64,000 bases of DNA from Altererythrobacter sp. ZODW24 (GCF_003344885.1 NZ_CP031155.1:124001-188000), one strand, 5' to 3'. Shown: positions 44,929-53,525, counted from the first letter of the stretch. Numbers and translations: made by a program. The notes: generated by a model from the letters alone, not told the origin.

Positions 44929-46029
44929 ATGGCCGATCTTTTTGAAAACCCGCTTGGCCTCGACGGCTTTGACTTTGTCGAATTCAGCGCACCTGAGAAA
45001 GGCAAGCTAGAGCCTGTTTTTGAAAGCATGGGTTTCATGCGGATTGCATCACACCGTTCAAAAGACGTGCAGCTGTGGCGCCAAGGCGGCATCAATCTGA
45101 TCGCCAACTATGAAGCGCGTAGCCCGGCCGCATATTTCTCAGCTGAACACGGCCCATCCGCTTGCGGTATGGGCTTCCGGGTAAAGGATGCTGTTGCAGC
45201 ATACGAGGCGGCAATCGAACGCGGCGCTGAGCCCGTCCCTGTCAAAACAGGCCCGATGGAACTGAACATCCCCGGCATTCGCGGCATCGGTAACTCGATC
45301 ATCTATTTCGTGGACCGCTATGATGGCGCGCCAATGGGCAACCTGTCGATCTATGACATCGACTTCGTTTACGAAGAAGGCGTCGATCGGAACCCCGTCG
45401 GTGCTGGCATGAAGGTGATCGATCACCTCACGCACAACGTCTATCAAGGACGTATGGCGCATTGGGCCGAATTCTACGAACGCATATTCAACTTCCGCGA
45501 GATCCGTTACTTCGACATCAAGGGCGAATATACTGGTCTGACGTCGAAGGCGATGACAGCACCCGATGGTAAGATCCGTATCCCGCTGAATGAAGAAGGC
45601 GCGAATGGCGGTGGCCAGATCGAAGAATATTTGCGCGAGTATAACGGCGAAGGCATCCAGCACATCGCTCTGGCATGCGACGATCTCTATTCCTCATGGG
45701 ACCAGCTCAACGAATATGGCACGCCTTTCGCGAGCGCCCCGCCCGCGACATACTACGAGCAGTTAGAAGAGCGCTTGCCCGGCCACGGCGAAGATGTCGA
45801 AGGCCTAAAGCGCCGCGGCATTCTGCTGGACGGTTCGACCGAAAACAATGACCCGCGCCTTCTGTTGCAGATTTTTGGACAGACATCTATCGGCCCCGTG
45901 TTCTTCGAATTCATCCAGCGCAAGAAGGATGAAGGCTTCGGCGAAGGTAATTTTACCGCGCTGTTCAAGAGCATTGAAGCCGACCAAATGAAGCGCGGCG
46001 CCTTGAAGACAGAGGAGCCGGCTGAGTGA
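44929..46029 (+). CDS. hppD: 4-hydroxyphenylpyruvate dioxygenase
   Basis: Non-heme iron enzyme that converts 4-hydroxyphenylpyruvate to homogentisate in tyrosine breakdown, which also underlies pyomelanin formation. 366 residues with the two-domain VOC fold. Iron ligands: His in [12 protein letters not shown], His in [13 protein letters not shown] and Glu in [10 protein letters not shown]. The N-terminal domain starts [15 protein letters not shown]. The stop overlaps the GTG start of a VOC protein gene. The next pathway genes (homogentisate dioxygenase, fumarylacetoacetase) are not here. Confidence 0.95.
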   Translation: MADLFENPLGLDGFDFVEFSAPEKGKLEPVFESMGFMRIASHRSKDVQLWRQGGINLIANYEARSPAAYFSAEHGPSACGMGFRVKDAVAAYEAAIERGAEPVPVKTGPMELNIPGIRGIGNSIIYFVDRYDGAPMGNLSIYDIDFVYEEGVDRNPVGAGMKVIDHLTHNVYQGRMAHWAEFYERIFNFREIRYFDIKGEYTGLTSKAMTAPDGKIRIPLNEEGANGGGQIEEYLREYNGEGIQHIALACDDLYSSWDQLNEYGTPFASAPPATYYEQLEERLPGHGEDVEGLKRRGILLDGSTENNDPRLLLQIFGQTSIGPVFFEFIQRKKDEGFGEGNFTALFKSIEADQMKRGALKTEEPAE

Positions 46030-46571
46030 GCACGAATCCGATCAAATTGGGCGGCGTCCACCACGCGGCCTATCGCTGTAAAGATGCCAAGGAGACGGTC
46101 GAGTGGTACGACCGTATTCTGGGCATGGAGTATGTCTCGGCGTTCTCGGAAGACACCGTGCCATCAACTGGCGAACATGATCCGTACATGCATGTGTTCC
46201 TTGATGCGGGGAACAACAACGTTCTCGCGTTTTTCGAACTGCCGACGCAGAAAGACATGGGACGCGACGAGAACACACCTGCCTGGGTTCAGCATCTGGC
46301 GTTCCGTGTCGCGTCTGAAGACGCGCTGCTCGCGGCAAAAGCGCATATCGAGAGCGAGGGCGTCGACGTGCTCGGCCCGACGCATCACGGTATCTTCAAA
46401 TCGATCTACTTCTTCGATCCGAACGGCCACCGCGTAGAGTTGGCGACCGACATTGGTACCGATGAGCAATATGCGGAACTGAAGCGTGTCGCTATGCCAA
46501 TGCTCGAAGAATGGAGCGAGACGAAGAAGGCTCCTCGCCACGCTGACTGGCTCCACTCAGCCAATAAGTAA
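46026..46571 (+). CDS. VOC-family metalloprotein
   Basis: 181 residues with a paired beta-alpha-beta-beta-beta fold. Possible metal ligands: His in [10 protein letters not shown], His in [10 protein letters not shown] and Glu in [10 protein letters not shown]. Family members include glyoxalase I, bleomycin resistance proteins and extradiol dioxygenases. The GTG start at 46026 overlaps the hppD stop by four bases, so it probably acts on an aromatic intermediate or product of that pathway (inference). I do not recognise a specific reaction. Confidence 0.82.
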   Translation: MSTNPIKLGGVHHAAYRCKDAKETVEWYDRILGMEYVSAFSEDTVPSTGEHDPYMHVFLDAGNNNVLAFFELPTQKDMGRDENTPAWVQHLAFRVASEDALLAAKAHIESEGVDVLGPTHHGIFKSIYFFDPNGHRVELATDIGTDEQYAELKRVAMPMLEEWSETKKAPRHADWLHSANK

Positions 46572-46637
46572 TCTCGGAACTGGCGGGGGTTCGGCCCGTT
46601 ATGCCCCCAAATGCTAGATGGCCTAAGGGGGCAATGC

Positions 46638-47501
46638 GTGAATCCGATTTTGATACTGCAAGACCAGCTCGAAGATATGGGGGCGGCCGCGATTGCTGCT
46701 CTTCCCACGCTCGGCATTGCGATTGTCATACTGGTCATTACGGCTTTCATTGCCCGCTTTGCAGTCAAGATCGCTGATAAGCTTGCTGGCAAAACGGAAG
46801 TCCGCCCCAGCCTCAGGAATCTGATCGATACGCTGGTGAAGTTAGCCATTTGGCTGTTTGGCTTGATGGCTGCCCTGATCGTAGCAATGCCCGGTTTCAC
46901 GCCGACCAGCCTGATTGCCGGACTGGGTATTGGCGCGGTTGCAATCGGTTTTGCATTCCAGGATATTTTCGAGAACTTCCTCGCTGGTGTTTTGATTATG
47001 TTGCGCGAGAAAATGCGCATTGGCGATGTGATCGAATGCGAAGGTATTGTCGGTAAGGTTGAGCATATCACATTGCGCGAAACTTACGTTCGGAAGCTGT
47101 CGGGCGAAGTTACTTTGGTGCCGAACTCGATCTTGTTTAAAAACCCGGTGGAAATTCTTACCGACGAAACGCAGCGGCGCCATGAAGTTGTAGCGGGCGT
47201 ATCCTATGACACTGACCTGGATCAGGCAGCAGATGTAATTCGCACTGCCGTGCTCAGCGTGGATGCAGTTATTGAAGACAAAGGCGTTGATGTCTTCGCT
47301 TGCGAGTTCAATTCAAGTTCTGTCGATTTCAAAGTGCGCTGGTGGGCCGGTTCAAAACCCCGCGACGGACATGAAAGCCGCGACGCGGTAATCCGGGCAA
47401 TCAAACGCGCGCTCGACGAGGCGGGGATCGAAATTCCGTTCCCTTATGTCACGCATACTTTCAAGGAGCCTGTGCCGATCAAGGGGCGCGGCGAGGACTA
47501 A
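46638..47501 (+). CDS. Small-conductance mechanosensitive channel (MscS family)
   Basis: 287 residues from GTG 46638, chosen because AAGGGGG (46625-46631) lies six bases upstream; ATG 46611 is in frame but less well placed. Three membrane segments (about 18-40, 60-82, 88-112), the pore-lining third one glycine/alanine-rich (LIAGLGIGAVAIGFAFQDIF), then the cytoplasmic beta domain (RIGDVIECEGIVGKVEHITL, VPNSILFKNPV) and a C-terminal cage. It protects cells from hypo-osmotic shock. Ends two bases before the convergent sulfotransferase-like gene. Confidence 0.92.
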   Translation: MNPILILQDQLEDMGAAAIAALPTLGIAIVILVITAFIARFAVKIADKLAGKTEVRPSLRNLIDTLVKLAIWLFGLMAALIVAMPGFTPTSLIAGLGIGAVAIGFAFQDIFENFLAGVLIMLREKMRIGDVIECEGIVGKVEHITLRETYVRKLSGEVTLVPNSILFKNPVEILTDETQRRHEVVAGVSYDTDLDQAADVIRTAVLSVDAVIEDKGVDVFACEFNSSSVDFKVRWWAGSKPRDGHESRDAVIRAIKRALDEAGIEIPFPYVTHTFKEPVPIKGRGED

Positions 47502-47503
47502 GC

Positions 47504-48235
47504 TTAGCGGGCAACCAGACGGTGGCGCGCCATACTTTCATAATGCGGGCGCGCCTCGCCAGCTATCTTTTGCAATTCGGCAGGAAGCTCTTTTCGTTTT
47601 GGCGAGGGGCGCGCGAAGCCCGTTGATGCCTCCACCACGTCATACCAAGCGGGTGCCCAAACGCCGTCACTATCACGCTTTCCAGCGGGCCAAGAAAGCA
47701 TCTTGTCGCTGAATGGCAGCGTTAACGCATCACACAGAGCAGTCAAAACGCCGCGCGGTGACGCCAACACATCTGCTGTATCGACGACCGGCGGCGGCGC
47801 TCCCAGAATCTGTGCAGCCCGGTCAAATATCTCGGCTTGTTTGGCGACTCCGATTGCGTCCAGATCGATACCGTCATGCTTGCGAATATATGATGCGATC
47901 ACATCCGCCGGGTCACGGATGAGGAATGCGTTTGTGCAGTCTTTCATCCAGTCGAAGCCGATGCCAGATACCATGTGATGGCACATGTGCTTTTGGTACC
48001 AGACCGCAGCGCCGTCCGGTGCATTGCCCACCATGTCAGCGGCGACGGCACGCCAGTCATTCGGCTGCGACGCCAGCACCTCCTCGGTCATCGGATGCTG
48101 TAGCCCGGTTTCAGACAAGAATGCAGCGTAGAAAGGCTCGTCGCTCACCGCGCAATCGTCGCGGTTTTCGAATGAACGCATCATCGCTGTCGAGATGTTC
48201 CGCGGCCCCGACCACATCACAATACGCTTGGTCAT
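47504..48235 (-). CDS. P-loop sulfotransferase-like protein
   Basis: 243 residues. N-terminal MWSGPRNISTAMMRSFENRD resembles the 5'-phosphosulfate-binding loop of sulfotransferases, and AFLIRDPADVIASYIRKH the 3'-phosphate-binding motif. PAPS-dependent activity is plausible, but not proved by the motifs alone. Its start overlaps the stop of the class IV aminotransferase homologue by four bases (ATGA), so the two are translationally coupled. From memory, plants and fungi carry fusions of a sulfotransferase-like and an aminotransferase-like domain annotated as BCAT-like proteins, which supports a joint role. The reaction is unknown. Confidence 0.8.
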   Translation of the reverse strand: MTKRIVMWSGPRNISTAMMRSFENRDDCAVSDEPFYAAFLSETGLQHPMTEEVLASQPNDWRAVAADMVGNAPDGAAVWYQKHMCHHMVSGIGFDWMKDCTNAFLIRDPADVIASYIRKHDGIDLDAIGVAKQAEIFDRAAQILGAPPPVVDTADVLASPRGVLTALCDALTLPFSDKMLSWPAGKRDSDGVWAPAWYDVVEASTGFARPSPKRKELPAELQKIAGEARPHYESMARHRLVAR

Positions 48236-49146
48236 ACGAATGGGTGCTCCTTTGCGTAGTCATCCTTCATCCGCGCGTAGGTCTCCGCCATCAACTGAGT
48301 GACTGGCCCGTTTTCGTCGAGTTCGCGCCCGTCAATAGACCGCACAGGTGTCACCCCGCCCATTGTGCCGGTTACAAATGCTTCATCGGCGCTGGTAACA
48401 TGCTCGGGACTGAAGTGCCCTTGTTTCAGCGTTGCGGCACCAGCGCGGCATGCGTCGATGATGTTCATGCGGGTGATTCCGTTGAAGCAGTATGTGTCGC
48501 CTGACGTGAATACAGTCCCGTTCCTCACCCAAAAGAAATTGGTCGCATTGCAGCTTGCAATGTTGCCATGTGGATCGAGCATCAGGGCCTCGTCCGCTTC
48601 CCCGTCGATGGCTTCAAGCAGGGCCAGGATATAGTTGAGCCGGCTGTGCGAATTGAGGTGCATATCGAACATCTCAGGGCCAGAGGTGCGGATGCTGACA
48701 GTCTTCAGATTGAGACCTCTTGAGGTCTCTTTAGGGGGCACCTTGAATTCAGCTGTGCAAGCGATTGTTGGCTTGCCGAGGGAGAAACGCGGATCCTGAT
48801 TGATCGATGCCTTGGGCCCGCGTGTAACCATCAGCCGCAGATGGCCGCCGTCTTGCATTCGATTGGCTTCGAGCAGCCGCAACAAGTCTGCTTTCAGTTC
48901 ACCTTGTGTTTGGCCAATATCGAGCCTGATCTGGTCAGCTCCGGAATAGAGCCGATCCAGATGTGCATTGAGGAAAAGCAGAGAGCCCTTGTGAAGTCTC
49001 AGACCTTCCCAAACGCCATCACCCAGCCCGAAGCCGGCATCAAAAATTGAGACTTTGGCTTCGCGTGAAGGGACAAGTTCGCCGTTCAAGAGCACGCGTA
49101 AATCTGCATTGCGGGGATCGTCGGCGAAGTCTTGGCTTCCGGCCAT
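48232..49146 (-). CDS. Class IV aminotransferase homologue lacking the PLP lysine
   Basis: 304 residues with the fold-type IV layout of branched-chain aminotransferase, D-amino acid aminotransferase and aminodeoxychorismate lyase. Kept: FLNAHLDRLYSGA with the phosphate-binding Arg (R65), NGITRMNIID, and VTGTMGGVTPV. Lost: the region that should hold the Schiff-base lysine reads MHLNSHSRLNYILALLEA with no lysine anywhere (the likely position is R169 or S168), and the glutamate that contacts the PLP ring nitrogen (usually in T-E-x-x-x-x-N) is Ser in IASCNATNFF (S198). PLP-dependent transamination is therefore not expected. It overlaps the sulfotransferase-like gene. Confidence 0.85.
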   Translation of the reverse strand: MAGSQDFADDPRNADLRVLLNGELVPSREAKVSIFDAGFGLGDGVWEGLRLHKGSLLFLNAHLDRLYSGADQIRLDIGQTQGELKADLLRLLEANRMQDGGHLRLMVTRGPKASINQDPRFSLGKPTIACTAEFKVPPKETSRGLNLKTVSIRTSGPEMFDMHLNSHSRLNYILALLEAIDGEADEALMLDPHGNIASCNATNFFWVRNGTVFTSGDTYCFNGITRMNIIDACRAGAATLKQGHFSPEHVTSADEAFVTGTMGGVTPVRSIDGRELDENGPVTQLMAETYARMKDDYAKEHPFV

Positions 49147-49177
49147 TCGTACGTTCCTTACTTCGCGTCCGGCAATA

Positions 49178-49254
49178 TGGTGCGCCCGACAGGATTCGAA
49201 CCTGTGGCCTCCAGATTAGGAATCTGATGCTCTATCCGACTGAGCTACGGGCGC
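49178..49254 (-). tRNA. tRNA-Arg (anticodon CCU)
   Basis: 77-base cloverleaf on the minus strand including CCA. The acceptor arms GCGCCCG (5' end at 49254) and CGGGCGC pair fully. The anticodon stem TCAGA/TCTGG, with one T.G pair, encloses loop TTCCTAA, giving anticodon CCT, which reads AGG. The T arm ACAGGTTCGAATCCTGT is canonical. AGG is a rare codon in G+C-rich genomes. No integrase or direct repeat is next to it. Confidence 0.97.
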
Positions 49255-49303
49255 GCCCCCAATGAAGGCGAGTGCTGTTTAGCAAGGCTTTCAGCGCTTG
49301 CAA

Positions 49304-49765
49304 TCAGTTCAGATCATCGGGTGACGCGACTGGGAACGGCAGCGGGGTGACAGTGATGCCTTCGTCGAGGAGATCTTTGGCTTCTTTCGGCGTTGCTTTG
49401 CCGTGAATTGCGGTCTCGTCTTTGTCGCCGTAATGCATTGCCCGTGACGTATCGGCGAACTTGTCGCCAACCCATTCGCTTTTCTCAAGCGCCTTGGATT
49501 GCGCCTTCGCCAGCGCTTCCATTGCTTTGGTAACTTCCAGCGGTAGGTCGCCTGCTGTCACGCTGGGCATGTCCTGTTTCTTTGCAGGTTGTGTGTTGCC
49601 CTTGGCCTGCAGCGCTGGGGCCATCAGTGCCTTGGATACATCATGAGACGCACAAGTCGGACAGGTTACGAGTGACCGTTCACGCTGGCTTTCGAAGTCG
49701 CCTGATGAAGCGAACCAGCCTTCGAACCGGTGGCCATTGCCGCATGTGAGGTCGAATACGATCAT
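49304..49765 (-). CDS. DUF1178 family zinc-ribbon-like protein
   Basis: 153 residues from ATG 49765 (the frame is open much further back into the nitrilase gene). The N-terminus MIVFDLTCGNGHRFEGWFAS and the later CPTCASHDV give a C-x3-H and C-x2-C arrangement that probably binds zinc. The C-terminal half is charged and helical (LPLEVTKAMEALAKAQSKAL). Widespread in alphaproteobacteria, function unknown. It overlaps the nitrilase stop by four bases (ATGA) and completes the glutaredoxin-nitrilase-DUF1178 operon. Confidence 0.87.
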   Translation of the reverse strand: MIVFDLTCGNGHRFEGWFASSGDFESQRERSLVTCPTCASHDVSKALMAPALQAKGNTQPAKKQDMPSVTAGDLPLEVTKAMEALAKAQSKALEKSEWVGDKFADTSRAMHYGDKDETAIHGKATPKEAKDLLDEGITVTPLPFPVASPDDLN

Positions 49766-50589
49766 TTTGCGGAAGCCCGGCCCAACGGACGCCGATTGGC
49801 GAGGCTGGGAAGTTGGCGGCGAACTTGCGCGATTCGCTCCAGATCTATGTCGGCGAAACCGAGACCGGCCTCTTCGCCGCCCATGTCGAGCAGGACCTCG
49901 CCCCATGGATCGACAACCAATGAGTGACCGTAAGTCTCGCGGCCATCTTCATGCTTGCCGACTTGCGCAGCGGAGATGACAAAAGCGCTGGCTTCGATTG
50001 CACGGGCCCGCTGCATGATGTGCCAATGCGCTTTGCCGGTCGGAGCAGTGAATGCCGCGGGGATGGCAATGACATCGCATTTCAGCCTGCCCAGCGCATC
50101 ATAGAGCGCGGGAAACCGGATGTCGTAACAGATCGACAGCCCCAGAAGACCAATCGGCGTGTCCGCTGCCACGACGTCGTCACCGGCTTCGTAGGCGATG
50201 GATTCGCGCCAGCTTTCGCCGGTTTCCAAGTCGACATCGAACATGTGCATCTTGTCGTACCGAGCAATGATTGTGCCATCCGCGCCAATCACGAACGAAC
50301 GGTTTGCCCACTTGCCGTCCGGGCGTTCAACCGCGAGTGAGCCGAGCGCCACAGCGATTTTATGTTCGCAGGCTGCTTCTTGCACACTCATCAAAACGGG
50401 ATTGTCGGCCTCTGGTACAATGTTTGGAGTTGCCCGTTCGCGTTTGCGATCAAGCAAGCCGCACATCTCCGGCGTAAAAAGCATGGCCGCCCCGCCCTCG
50501 CCGGCGTCTGCGATGGCGCGAACAATCGTGTCGCGATTTGTTAGCGGATCGATGCCGCTGGTCATTTGCAGGAGAGCAATGCGATGCAT
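49762..50589 (-). CDS. Carbon-nitrogen hydrolase (nitrilase superfamily, Nit1-like)
   Basis: 275 residues. Catalytic triad visible: Glu in MLFTPEMCGLL, Lys in ARYDKMHMFDVDL, and Cys in LSICYDIRFP. The MHMFDVDLETGESW segment after the lysine is typical of the Nit1/deaminated glutathione amidase group rather than of true nitrilases. Neighbours are a glutaredoxin gene and DUF1178, consistent with a glutathione-repair role (inference). Its ATG overlaps the glutaredoxin stop (TGATG). Confidence 0.9.
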   Translation of the reverse strand: MHRIALLQMTSGIDPLTNRDTIVRAIADAGEGGAAMLFTPEMCGLLDRKRERATPNIVPEADNPVLMSVQEAACEHKIAVALGSLAVERPDGKWANRSFVIGADGTIIARYDKMHMFDVDLETGESWRESIAYEAGDDVVAADTPIGLLGLSICYDIRFPALYDALGRLKCDVIAIPAAFTAPTGKAHWHIMQRARAIEASAFVISAAQVGKHEDGRETYGHSLVVDPWGEVLLDMGGEEAGLGFADIDLERIAQVRRQLPSLANRRPLGRASAK

Positions 50590-50852
50590 CAGAGGCCTAA
50601 CAGAGCATCCAATTTGCCAGCGCGTTCCAGCGCGGCAAGTTCATCTGATCCGCCAACTGATTTATCTTCGATCAGAATCTGTGGCACGGTGCGCGCGCCG
50701 GGCACGCGTTCCTGCATTTCGTCACGCTTCGGACCGCCCACCGTGATGTCATATTCGGTATATTCTACGCCCTTATCGTCGAGCAATTTCTTGGCGCGGA
50801 AACAATAGCCGCAACCGAATTTGGTGTAGAGTTCAACCTTTGGGGCGCTCAT
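50589..50852 (-). CDS. grxC: Glutaredoxin 3-like protein
   Basis: 87 residues from ATG 50852 with AAGGA about six bases upstream; ATG 50855 directly before it is also in frame. Thioredoxin fold: VELYTKFGCGYCFRAKKLLD holds the redox pair as C-G-Y-C instead of the commoner C-P-Y-C, followed by the cis-Pro in ARTVPQILI and the glutathione-binding VGGSDELAALE. It reduces protein and mixed disulfides with glutathione. First gene of the glutaredoxin-nitrilase-DUF1178 operon; divergent from hsp20. Confidence 0.93.
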   Translation of the reverse strand: MSAPKVELYTKFGCGYCFRAKKLLDDKGVEYTEYDITVGGPKRDEMQERVPGARTVPQILIEDKSVGGSDELAALERAGKLDALLGL

Positions 50853-50909
50853 CATGTTTCCTTGGGTTTGTTAGAATTCAATTTGTTCAAAGGTCGATTA
50901 GCCGCAAAT

Positions 50910-50938
50910 CTTGAAATCGCCTAGGCGGCGACTATTTT
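50910..50938 (+). promoter_or_regulatory. RpoH (sigma-32) type promoter of hsp20
   Basis: CTTGAAA (50910-50916) and ACTATTTT (50931-50938), with 17 bases between CTTG and the -10. This fits the alphaproteobacterial heat-shock consensus CTTG-N17-CyTATnTnnG apart from the first C and the last G of the -10. It lies about 100 bases before the hsp20 start, leaving room for a structured leader. Confidence 0.65.
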
Positions 50939-50944
50939 GAATGG

Positions 50945-51040
50945 GTGAGAGGCGCCGTTTGGGCCGCTCGCTAAGTCTGGGAAGGTGCCGAATGTTCGGG
51001 CCTCCCTTAGTCAAATTGCTCAATGGAGGATTTGTTTCCG
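50945..51040 (+). promoter_or_regulatory. ROSE-like RNA thermometer in the hsp20 leader
   Basis: The ribosome site GGAGGA (51025-51030) lies opposite TTGCTC (51016-51021), the conserved U(U/C)GCU element of ROSE thermometers. Pairing gives C-G, U-A, C-G, G.G, U-A, U.U, A-U, A-U with a four-base loop, that is, the weak G.G and U.U contacts that ROSE elements use to melt on heating. Upstream lies an imperfect hairpin (GGGAAGG at 50979-50985 with GCCTCCC at 51000-51006; inner CCGA/TCGG). Known ROSE elements control small heat-shock genes in related bacteria. The assignment rests on hand folding only. Confidence 0.68.
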
Positions 51041-51508
51041 ATGAATAGAATGGATTTCACACCCTATCGCCGCAGCACAGTTGGTTTCGACCGCTTGTTC
51101 GAACTGATGGAATCGCAGGCCCGCCAGAATACTGGCGATAATTATCCGCCCTACAATGTCGAGCGCCGCGACGAAGATACTTACCGTATCACCCTTGCCG
51201 TCGCCGGTTTTAAGCCGAGTGATATCGACATTACCGCGCAGCAGAACTTGCTGGTGATCCAAGGTAAGAAGCAAGATGACGTCAGCGATGGTGAATTGCT
51301 GCATGTCGGCATCGCCAATCGCGGCTTTGAGCGCCGGTTCGAACTGGCCGACTATGTCCGTGTTGAAAATGCCGGTTTGTCCGACGGTTTGCTGGTCGTG
51401 GATTTGATCCGCGAAGTACCGGACGCCATGAAACCGAAGAAGATACAGGTGAATGGTGAAGCGATGATCGAAGCGCCGAAGGTCAGCAAGAACGACAAAG
51501 CGGACTAA
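51041..51508 (+). CDS. Small heat-shock protein Hsp20 (IbpA-like)
   Basis: 155 residues from ATG 51041 (MNRMDFTPYRRSTVGFDRLF), preceded by GGAGGA at 51025-51030. An ATG at 51023 is in frame but overlaps the ribosome site itself and is rejected. The N-terminal arm YRRSTVGFDRLFELM is typical of IbpA, the alpha-crystallin domain covers about 30-125 (PYNVERRDEDTYRITLAVAG, FKPSDIDIT, RGFERRFELADYV) and a short charged tail follows. ATP-independent holdase for unfolded proteins. RpoH promoter and ROSE-like leader indicate double heat control. Confidence 0.93.
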   Translation: MNRMDFTPYRRSTVGFDRLFELMESQARQNTGDNYPPYNVERRDEDTYRITLAVAGFKPSDIDITAQQNLLVIQGKKQDDVSDGELLHVGIANRGFERRFELADYVRVENAGLSDGLLVVDLIREVPDAMKPKKIQVNGEAMIEAPKVSKNDKAD

Positions 51509-51540
51509 GATTCACAAATCTTTGTAGTATCAAATATTCA

Positions 51541-51564
51541 GGGGCGGACCGCAAAGTCCGCCCC
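51541..51564 (+). terminator. Hairpin after hsp20
   Basis: GGGGCGGAC (51541-51549) and GTCCGCCCC (51556-51564) form a perfect nine-base stem with loop CGCAAA. Only TT follows directly, so it is a weak or factor-assisted terminator. The next 220 bases up to the end of pyrG are A+T-rich and hold no gene I can support. Confidence 0.6.
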
Positions 51565-51784
51565 TTCGACATTTGCATGCCGCCTTGACCGGCTCTGATC
51601 GTCCGGGTCGCAGAAGACGATCAATACCGGTTCAAGCTCCGAAACTTGTCGGCATAGTGTAGCGACCGGGAACATAAACTTCCCTCTTTACACTTAGAGT
51701 GTTGGTAGGCTTTTGTCGTGCAGGCTGGCAAGTATAAAATTGCGCATTTGAGCAACATCAAAAGTTCAAATTGGGACAGTTTGC

Positions 51785-53422
51785 TTAAACTAAACGAGAT
51801 TGTCTCAATGCCGCAGCTACAAATCCTGCAAAAAGCGGGTGTGGGTCAAATGGACGACTCTTTAGTTCAGGGTGGAACTGCACACCAACGAACCAAGGAT
51901 GGTCCGGTCTTTCGACTATTTCGGGCAAAAGACCATCAGGCGACATTCCCGAAAAGATCAGGCCGCCCTCTTCCAATTGCTCACGGTAAGCCACGTTGAC
52001 CTCATATCTGTGACGATGGCGTTCGGAGATTTCGGTCGCACCGCCGTAAACACTTGAGACATGGCTATTACCCGCCAGCTTCGCGTCATAGGCACCGAGC
52101 CGCATTGTGCCGCCCAAGTCACCGTCAGCCGCGCGTTGCTCAAGGCCGTCCTCGGTCATCCATTCGGTAATTATGCCGACTACAGGCTCCGCAGTTTCAC
52201 CAAATTCCGAAGATGAGGCCTCTGCCACCCCGGCAGTGTTTCGCGCACCCTCTATGCAGGCCATTTGCATGCCGAGACAGATACCAAAGAAGGGTACACC
52301 GCGCTCGCGAGCGAATTTCACACTGGCAATCTTGCCTTCGCTGCCACGTTCGCCAAAACCGCCCGGGACCAGAATGCCGTGAAGCGGTTCGAGCTCTGCT
52401 GCGAGGTCTTCGCCGGCTTGCTCGAATACTTCAGCATCAATCCAACGGATGTTGACCTTCGTTCGGTTTGCCATCCCGCCATGAACTAGCGCTTCATTGA
52501 GCGACTTATAGGCATCCTGCAGGCCGACATATTTACCCACAACGCCAATCGTCACTTCGCCTTCGGGGTTTTGCCGGCGATCGACAATGTCTTCCCAAGT
52601 GGTGAGGTCAGGTGCGGGTGGGTTTTCAATACTGAAATGACGCAGCACTTCAGAATCAAGGCCCTCTGCATGATATTGCAGCGGCACTGAGTAAATGCTC
52701 GGCGCGTCTAGGGCAGGAATCACCGCCTCTTTGCGCACATTGCAGAATAGCGCGATTTTCTGGCGTTCGTTTTCGGGCAGCGGATGTTCGCAGCGGCAAA
52801 GCAGCACGTCGGGCTGAATACCCATGCCGGTCATTTCGCGCACCGAATGCTGGGTTGGCTTGGTCTTCAACTCACCCGCCGCAGCTATGTAGGGCACCAG
52901 CGTTACATGGACGAAGCAGGTCTTCTCGCGGCCAAGTTCATTGCGGAGCTGACGCAGCGCTTCGATGAAGGGCAAGCTTTCAATGTCGCCAACAGTGCCG
53001 CCGATTTCGCACAATACGAAATCGAGATCCTCGACATCAGCCTTGGCGAAGTTCTTGATCTCGTCAGTTACGTGCGGAATTACCTGCACGGTTGCGCCGA
53101 GATAGTCGCCGCGGCGTTCGCGGGCGATAATGTCTTGATAGACGCGGCCTGACGTAATGTTGTCGCTCTGGCGCGCTGATACACCTGTAAAGCGTTCATA
53201 ATGACCAAGGTCGAGATCGGTCTCAGCCCCGTCATCCGTCACATAGACTTCGCCGTGCTGATAGGGGCTCATCGTCCCTGGATCGACATTGAGATAAGGA
53301 TCGAATTTGCGAACCCGCACACGGTAGCCACGCGCCTGCAGCAGTGCTGCAAGGCTTGCTGCCATGAGACCTTTGCCAAGCGAGGAGACCACGCCGCCGG
53401 TTATAAATATGTACCGCGCCAT
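51785..53422 (-). CDS. pyrG: CTP synthase
   Basis: Aminates UTP to CTP with glutamine and ATP. 545 residues. The N-terminal synthase domain begins [20 protein letters not shown] with the P-loop-like [30 protein letters not shown] and [11 protein letters not shown] are family signatures. The C-terminal glutamine amidotransferase has the nucleophile Cys in [11 protein letters not shown] and the His-Glu pair in [12 protein letters not shown]. It follows secG in the same direction. Confidence 0.96.
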   Translation of the reverse strand: MARYIFITGGVVSSLGKGLMAASLAALLQARGYRVRVRKFDPYLNVDPGTMSPYQHGEVYVTDDGAETDLDLGHYERFTGVSARQSDNITSGRVYQDIIARERRGDYLGATVQVIPHVTDEIKNFAKADVEDLDFVLCEIGGTVGDIESLPFIEALRQLRNELGREKTCFVHVTLVPYIAAAGELKTKPTQHSVREMTGMGIQPDVLLCRCEHPLPENERQKIALFCNVRKEAVIPALDAPSIYSVPLQYHAEGLDSEVLRHFSIENPPAPDLTTWEDIVDRRQNPEGEVTIGVVGKYVGLQDAYKSLNEALVHGGMANRTKVNIRWIDAEVFEQAGEDLAAELEPLHGILVPGGFGERGSEGKIASVKFARERGVPFFGICLGMQMACIEGARNTAGVAEASSSEFGETAEPVVGIITEWMTEDGLEQRAADGDLGGTMRLGAYDAKLAGNSHVSSVYGGATEISERHRHRYEVNVAYREQLEEGGLIFSGMSPDGLLPEIVERPDHPWFVGVQFHPELKSRPFDPHPLFAGFVAAALRQSRLV

Positions 53423-53525
53423 GGGAGTGAAGCCTTAGGGATAGATATGGATTCGGCGCAAGCGGAATGCTGCGGCGAAATGCCGCAATCCACACTCTTG
53501 CGCGTCTAACTTAAATTATACGGCG

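Noticed and set aside
51023-51040. ATG 51023 as the hsp20 start
   Set aside because: This ATG overlaps the GGAGGA ribosome site; the next ATG at 51041 is correctly spaced from it.
51718-51999. Possible small gene or RNA on the plus strand after hsp20
   Set aside because: The frame continues into the antisense of pyrG. A loose TTGTCG/TAAAAT pair exists, but nothing else supports a transcript.
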